Source: an uncultured Collinsella sp. (GTDB lineage: Bacteria; Actinomycetota; Coriobacteriia; Coriobacteriales; Coriobacteriaceae). Taken from it: 8,180 nucleotides of DNA. The notes below the pieces were generated by a model. It was given only the letters and a program-made list of their open reading frames with translations. It did no database searches and had not been told where the DNA came from. The translations under genes and the position numbers were made by a program. Location of the stretch: assembly GCA_958421035.1 (NCBI GenBank), contig CATZKS010000096.1, positions 1-8,180 of the forward strand. The letters run 5' to 3'. Each line of letters begins with the position of its first letter. The first letter of the stretch is position 1. Shown here in pieces: positions 6,967-8,180 of the stretch.

Positions 6967-7893
6967 TTACAGCTTGGCGATGGCGTCGTCCACGTGCGAG
7001 ACGTAGATGTCGTCGACCGCGACGTTCTGTCCCAGACCCTGGAGCAGGCACGTCACTTCGAAGCCGGCGGCCACGAACTTCGCAGCCCAGCTGTCGGGGT
7101 CGGTCTCGTCTGCCATGTCGTTGTTCGCGTGGTCGCCCGCGACCACCATGAACGGCGCGAGCACGGCCTTCTTGTAGCCTGCGGCGCTCGCGGCGGCGAT
7201 AACATCCTCGCAGGTCGGTTCAGCCTCGACGGTGCCGACGAAGAACTGCGTCAAGCCCTCGTTCTTGAACACTTCCTGCATCTTGGCATAGTCGGCGTTG
7301 GAATCGGCTTCGGTGCCGTGGCCCATGAGGCACAGCGCCGTCTTGCCGTCGTCGAAGGACGCCATGTTCTCCTTAATGGCTGCGGCCACCTTCTTGTAGT
7401 CGTCGTCGGAGGTGAGCAGCGGGTCGCCGAGCGAGATTTTGTCGAACTTGTCGGCGTACTTGTCGAGCTCGTCTTTCACGTCGGTGTATTCCAGGCCACC
7501 CATGAGATGCGTCGGCTGCACGACGATTTCCTTCACGCCGTCTTCCACGCAGCGGTCGAGCGCCTCGGTCATGTTGTCGATCGTGATGCCGTCGCGCTTC
7601 TTCAGCTTGTCGATGATGATCTGCGCGGTGAAGGCGCGGCGGATGTCGTAGTCCTGCCAGTACTTCTCGCGGATAGCGTCTTCGATGGCGCCGATGGTGA
7701 TGTGGCGCGAGTCGTTGTAGCTCGTGCCGAAGCTCGTGACGAGGATGACCGGCTTTACGGCCTTCTCCTTTTCGCTCGATTTCTCGGAACTCGCGGAGGT
7801 GCTGGAGCAGCCCGCGAGTGCGACTCCGGCGAGCGCGACGGCTCCGGTTGCTGCGGCGCCCATGAAGCCGCGGCGTGACATCTGGTCGGACAT
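6967..7893 (-). CDS. cbiK: CbiK-type anaerobic cobalt/iron chelatase, exported as a Tat lipoprotein
   Basis: A 308-residue protein of the CbiK family (sirohydrochlorin cobaltochelatase, class II chelatase fold). Two metal-site histidines are recognisable: His192 in LMGHGT and His255 in VVAGDHANNDM. They lie 63 residues apart, close to the 62 known for His145/His207 of Salmonella CbiK. A third conserved His129 is in QPTHLMGG. Unlike biosynthetic CbiK, it carries a signal peptide with the twin-arginine motif SRRGFMG (6-12) and a lipobox VALAGC (Cys29). It is therefore expected to be exported folded and anchored outside the membrane, as for periplasmic CbiKP of Desulfovibrio vulgaris. ATG 7893 is set by GAGGAAAGG 7 bases upstream; an upstream in-frame start at 7980 would bury the signal. 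As first gene after a cobalamin riboswitch and ahead of an ABC importer, it likely handles a tetrapyrrole or its metal during uptake. Cytoplasmic cobalamin synthesis is an unlikely role. Confidence 0.88.
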   Translation of the reverse strand: MSDQMSRRGFMGAAATGAVALAGVALAGCSSTSASSEKSSEKEKAVKPVILVTSFGTSYNDSRHITIGAIEDAIREKYWQDYDIRRAFTAQIIIDKLKKRDGITIDNMTEALDRCVEDGVKEIVVQPTHLMGGLEYTDVKDELDKYADKFDKISLGDPLLTSDDDYKKVAAAIKENMASFDDGKTALCLMGHGTEADSNADYAKMQEVFKNEGLTQFFVGTVEAEPTCEDVIAAASAAGYKKAVLAPFMVVAGDHANNDMADETDPDSWAAKFVAAGFEVTCLLQGLGQNVAVDDIYVSHVDDAIAKL

Positions 7894-7900
7894 GGTTTTT

Positions 7901-7909
7901 CCTTTCCTC
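7901..7909 (-). promoter_or_regulatory. Ribosome binding site of the chelatase gene
   Basis: GAGGAAAGG on the minus strand, 7 bases before ATG 7893. It decides the start in favour of the Tat-lipoprotein form. A GCCGG/CCGGC hairpin (7915-7928) ends 5 bases upstream of it and could influence its access. Confidence 0.8.
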
Positions 7910-7914
7910 GGTTT

Positions 7915-8008
7915 GCCGGTCCCCCGGCGACAGTTGCTTGTCGGCACAAGCGAAAGAAAAGCGCACCCCTCGGGGTTCACAAGGAGCTAACGCCACGGCG
8001 ATGCCGTG
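7915..8008 (-). promoter_or_regulatory. Leader hairpins between riboswitch and chelatase gene, probable expression platform
   Basis: Four small hairpins follow the riboswitch on the minus strand. They are CACGGC/GCCGTG (8008-7994, loop ATC), ACCC/GGGT (7976-7965) followed 4 bases later by TTTTCTTT, GCTTGT/ACAAGC (7951-7936, loop GCCG), and GCCGG/CCGGC (7928-7915). The second resembles a weak intrinsic terminator and the last sits next to the ribosome site. Either could be the switch output; the sequence does not decide between them. Confidence 0.45.
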
Positions 8009-8017
8009 AGGAAAAGG

Positions 8018-8145
8018 CGAAGCAGTCTGGCTTGGGGCGCGAGGCGGTTCGCCCGCGCGTCCTATACAGTAATGTCCCTTGCCCAGGATTCCCACCTGGT
8101 TCCCTCCGCAAGCCAGCGCGGGCTGTGCGGGCGCCGCGCCGGTCA
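8018..8145 (-). ncRNA. Cobalamin riboswitch controlling the uptake operon
   Basis: On the minus strand the conserved core of the cobalamin riboswitch is readable in order: GGGAACCAGGTGGGAATCC (8104-8086), then GGGC, a G-rich AAGGGAC and TTACTGTA (8072-8065), followed after a variable arm by AAGCCAGACTGC (8032-8021), which fits the B12 box. Just upstream, CCGCA-C-AGCC pairs with GGCT-TGCGG (8130-8106), the hairpin expected immediately before the core. The closing stem and exact 5' edge are uncertain. The known role of this class is to lower expression of downstream genes when cobalamin is bound, so the operon should be on under cobalamin limitation. Confidence 0.85.
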
Positions 8146-8180
8146 TTTCCTTTTATCCGATTGTCATATGCTCGTTGCCG

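Noticed and set aside
6865..7878. Plus-strand 337-codon frame overlapping cbiK
   Set aside because: It is a mirror of the CbiK coding frame; His-, Val- and Arg-rich translation with no recognisable family, and it begins inside the hairpin spacer.
7373..8146. Minus-strand frame running from the riboswitch into cbiK
   Set aside because: It is out of frame with the chelatase, crosses the conserved riboswitch core and yields low-complexity Arg/His-rich sequence.
8146..8180. Promoter for the operon with GATAAA as -10
   Set aside because: No -35-like hexamer at proper spacing is visible; the promoter may lie partly outside the window.

Overview
The window looks like chromosome from a high-GC Gram-positive gut-type anaerobe, most likely a coriobacterium (Actinomycetota, Collinsella/Eggerthella relatives). 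This rests on overall composition, a CCA-encoding tRNA-Glu(CTC), lipoprotein and Tat signals, and the protein families present. It is inference from style, not a taxonomic match.

Layout. Bases 1-97 hold the 3' part of tRNA-Glu(CTC) and its rho-independent terminator. Bases 203-2238 carry two plus-strand genes: a polytopic membrane protein of the lysylphosphatidylglycerol-synthase transmembrane (UPF0104/flippase-like) family, and a TetR-family regulator preceded by a perfect 7-bp inverted repeat that could be its own operator. Two bases after the regulator's stop, on the minus strand, lies a short relic of an IS3-family transposase (2241-2321). It marks the boundary with a different block.

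Bases 2351 to about 8145 form one minus-strand operon, read from right to left. It begins with a cobalamin riboswitch. Next come a CbiK-type chelatase exported as a Tat lipoprotein (6967-7893), a small lipoprotein with a NEAT-like beta domain (6289-6822), a substrate-binding lipoprotein carrying a related NEAT-like domain fused in front of its binding domain (4715-6284 plus stop), a FecCD/BtuC-type permease (3668-4708), and an ABC ATPase with an extra C-terminal domain (2351-3667). The last three genes are packed with 0-4 base gaps. A 144-base spacer after the chelatase gene is filled by three strong hairpins.

Working model (inference). When cobalamin is scarce the riboswitch lets the operon be expressed. 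Surface lipoproteins capture a tetrapyrrole (corrinoid, haem or a precursor) or its metal, the exported CbiK protein binds or metallates it outside the membrane, and the FecCD-type ABC transporter imports it. The riboswitch favours a corrinoid or cobalt role. The NEAT-like domains and the precedent of periplasmic CbiK in Desulfovibrio leave haem or iron open. The IS relic and the change in codon preference at about 2240 suggest that the operon was acquired horizontally.
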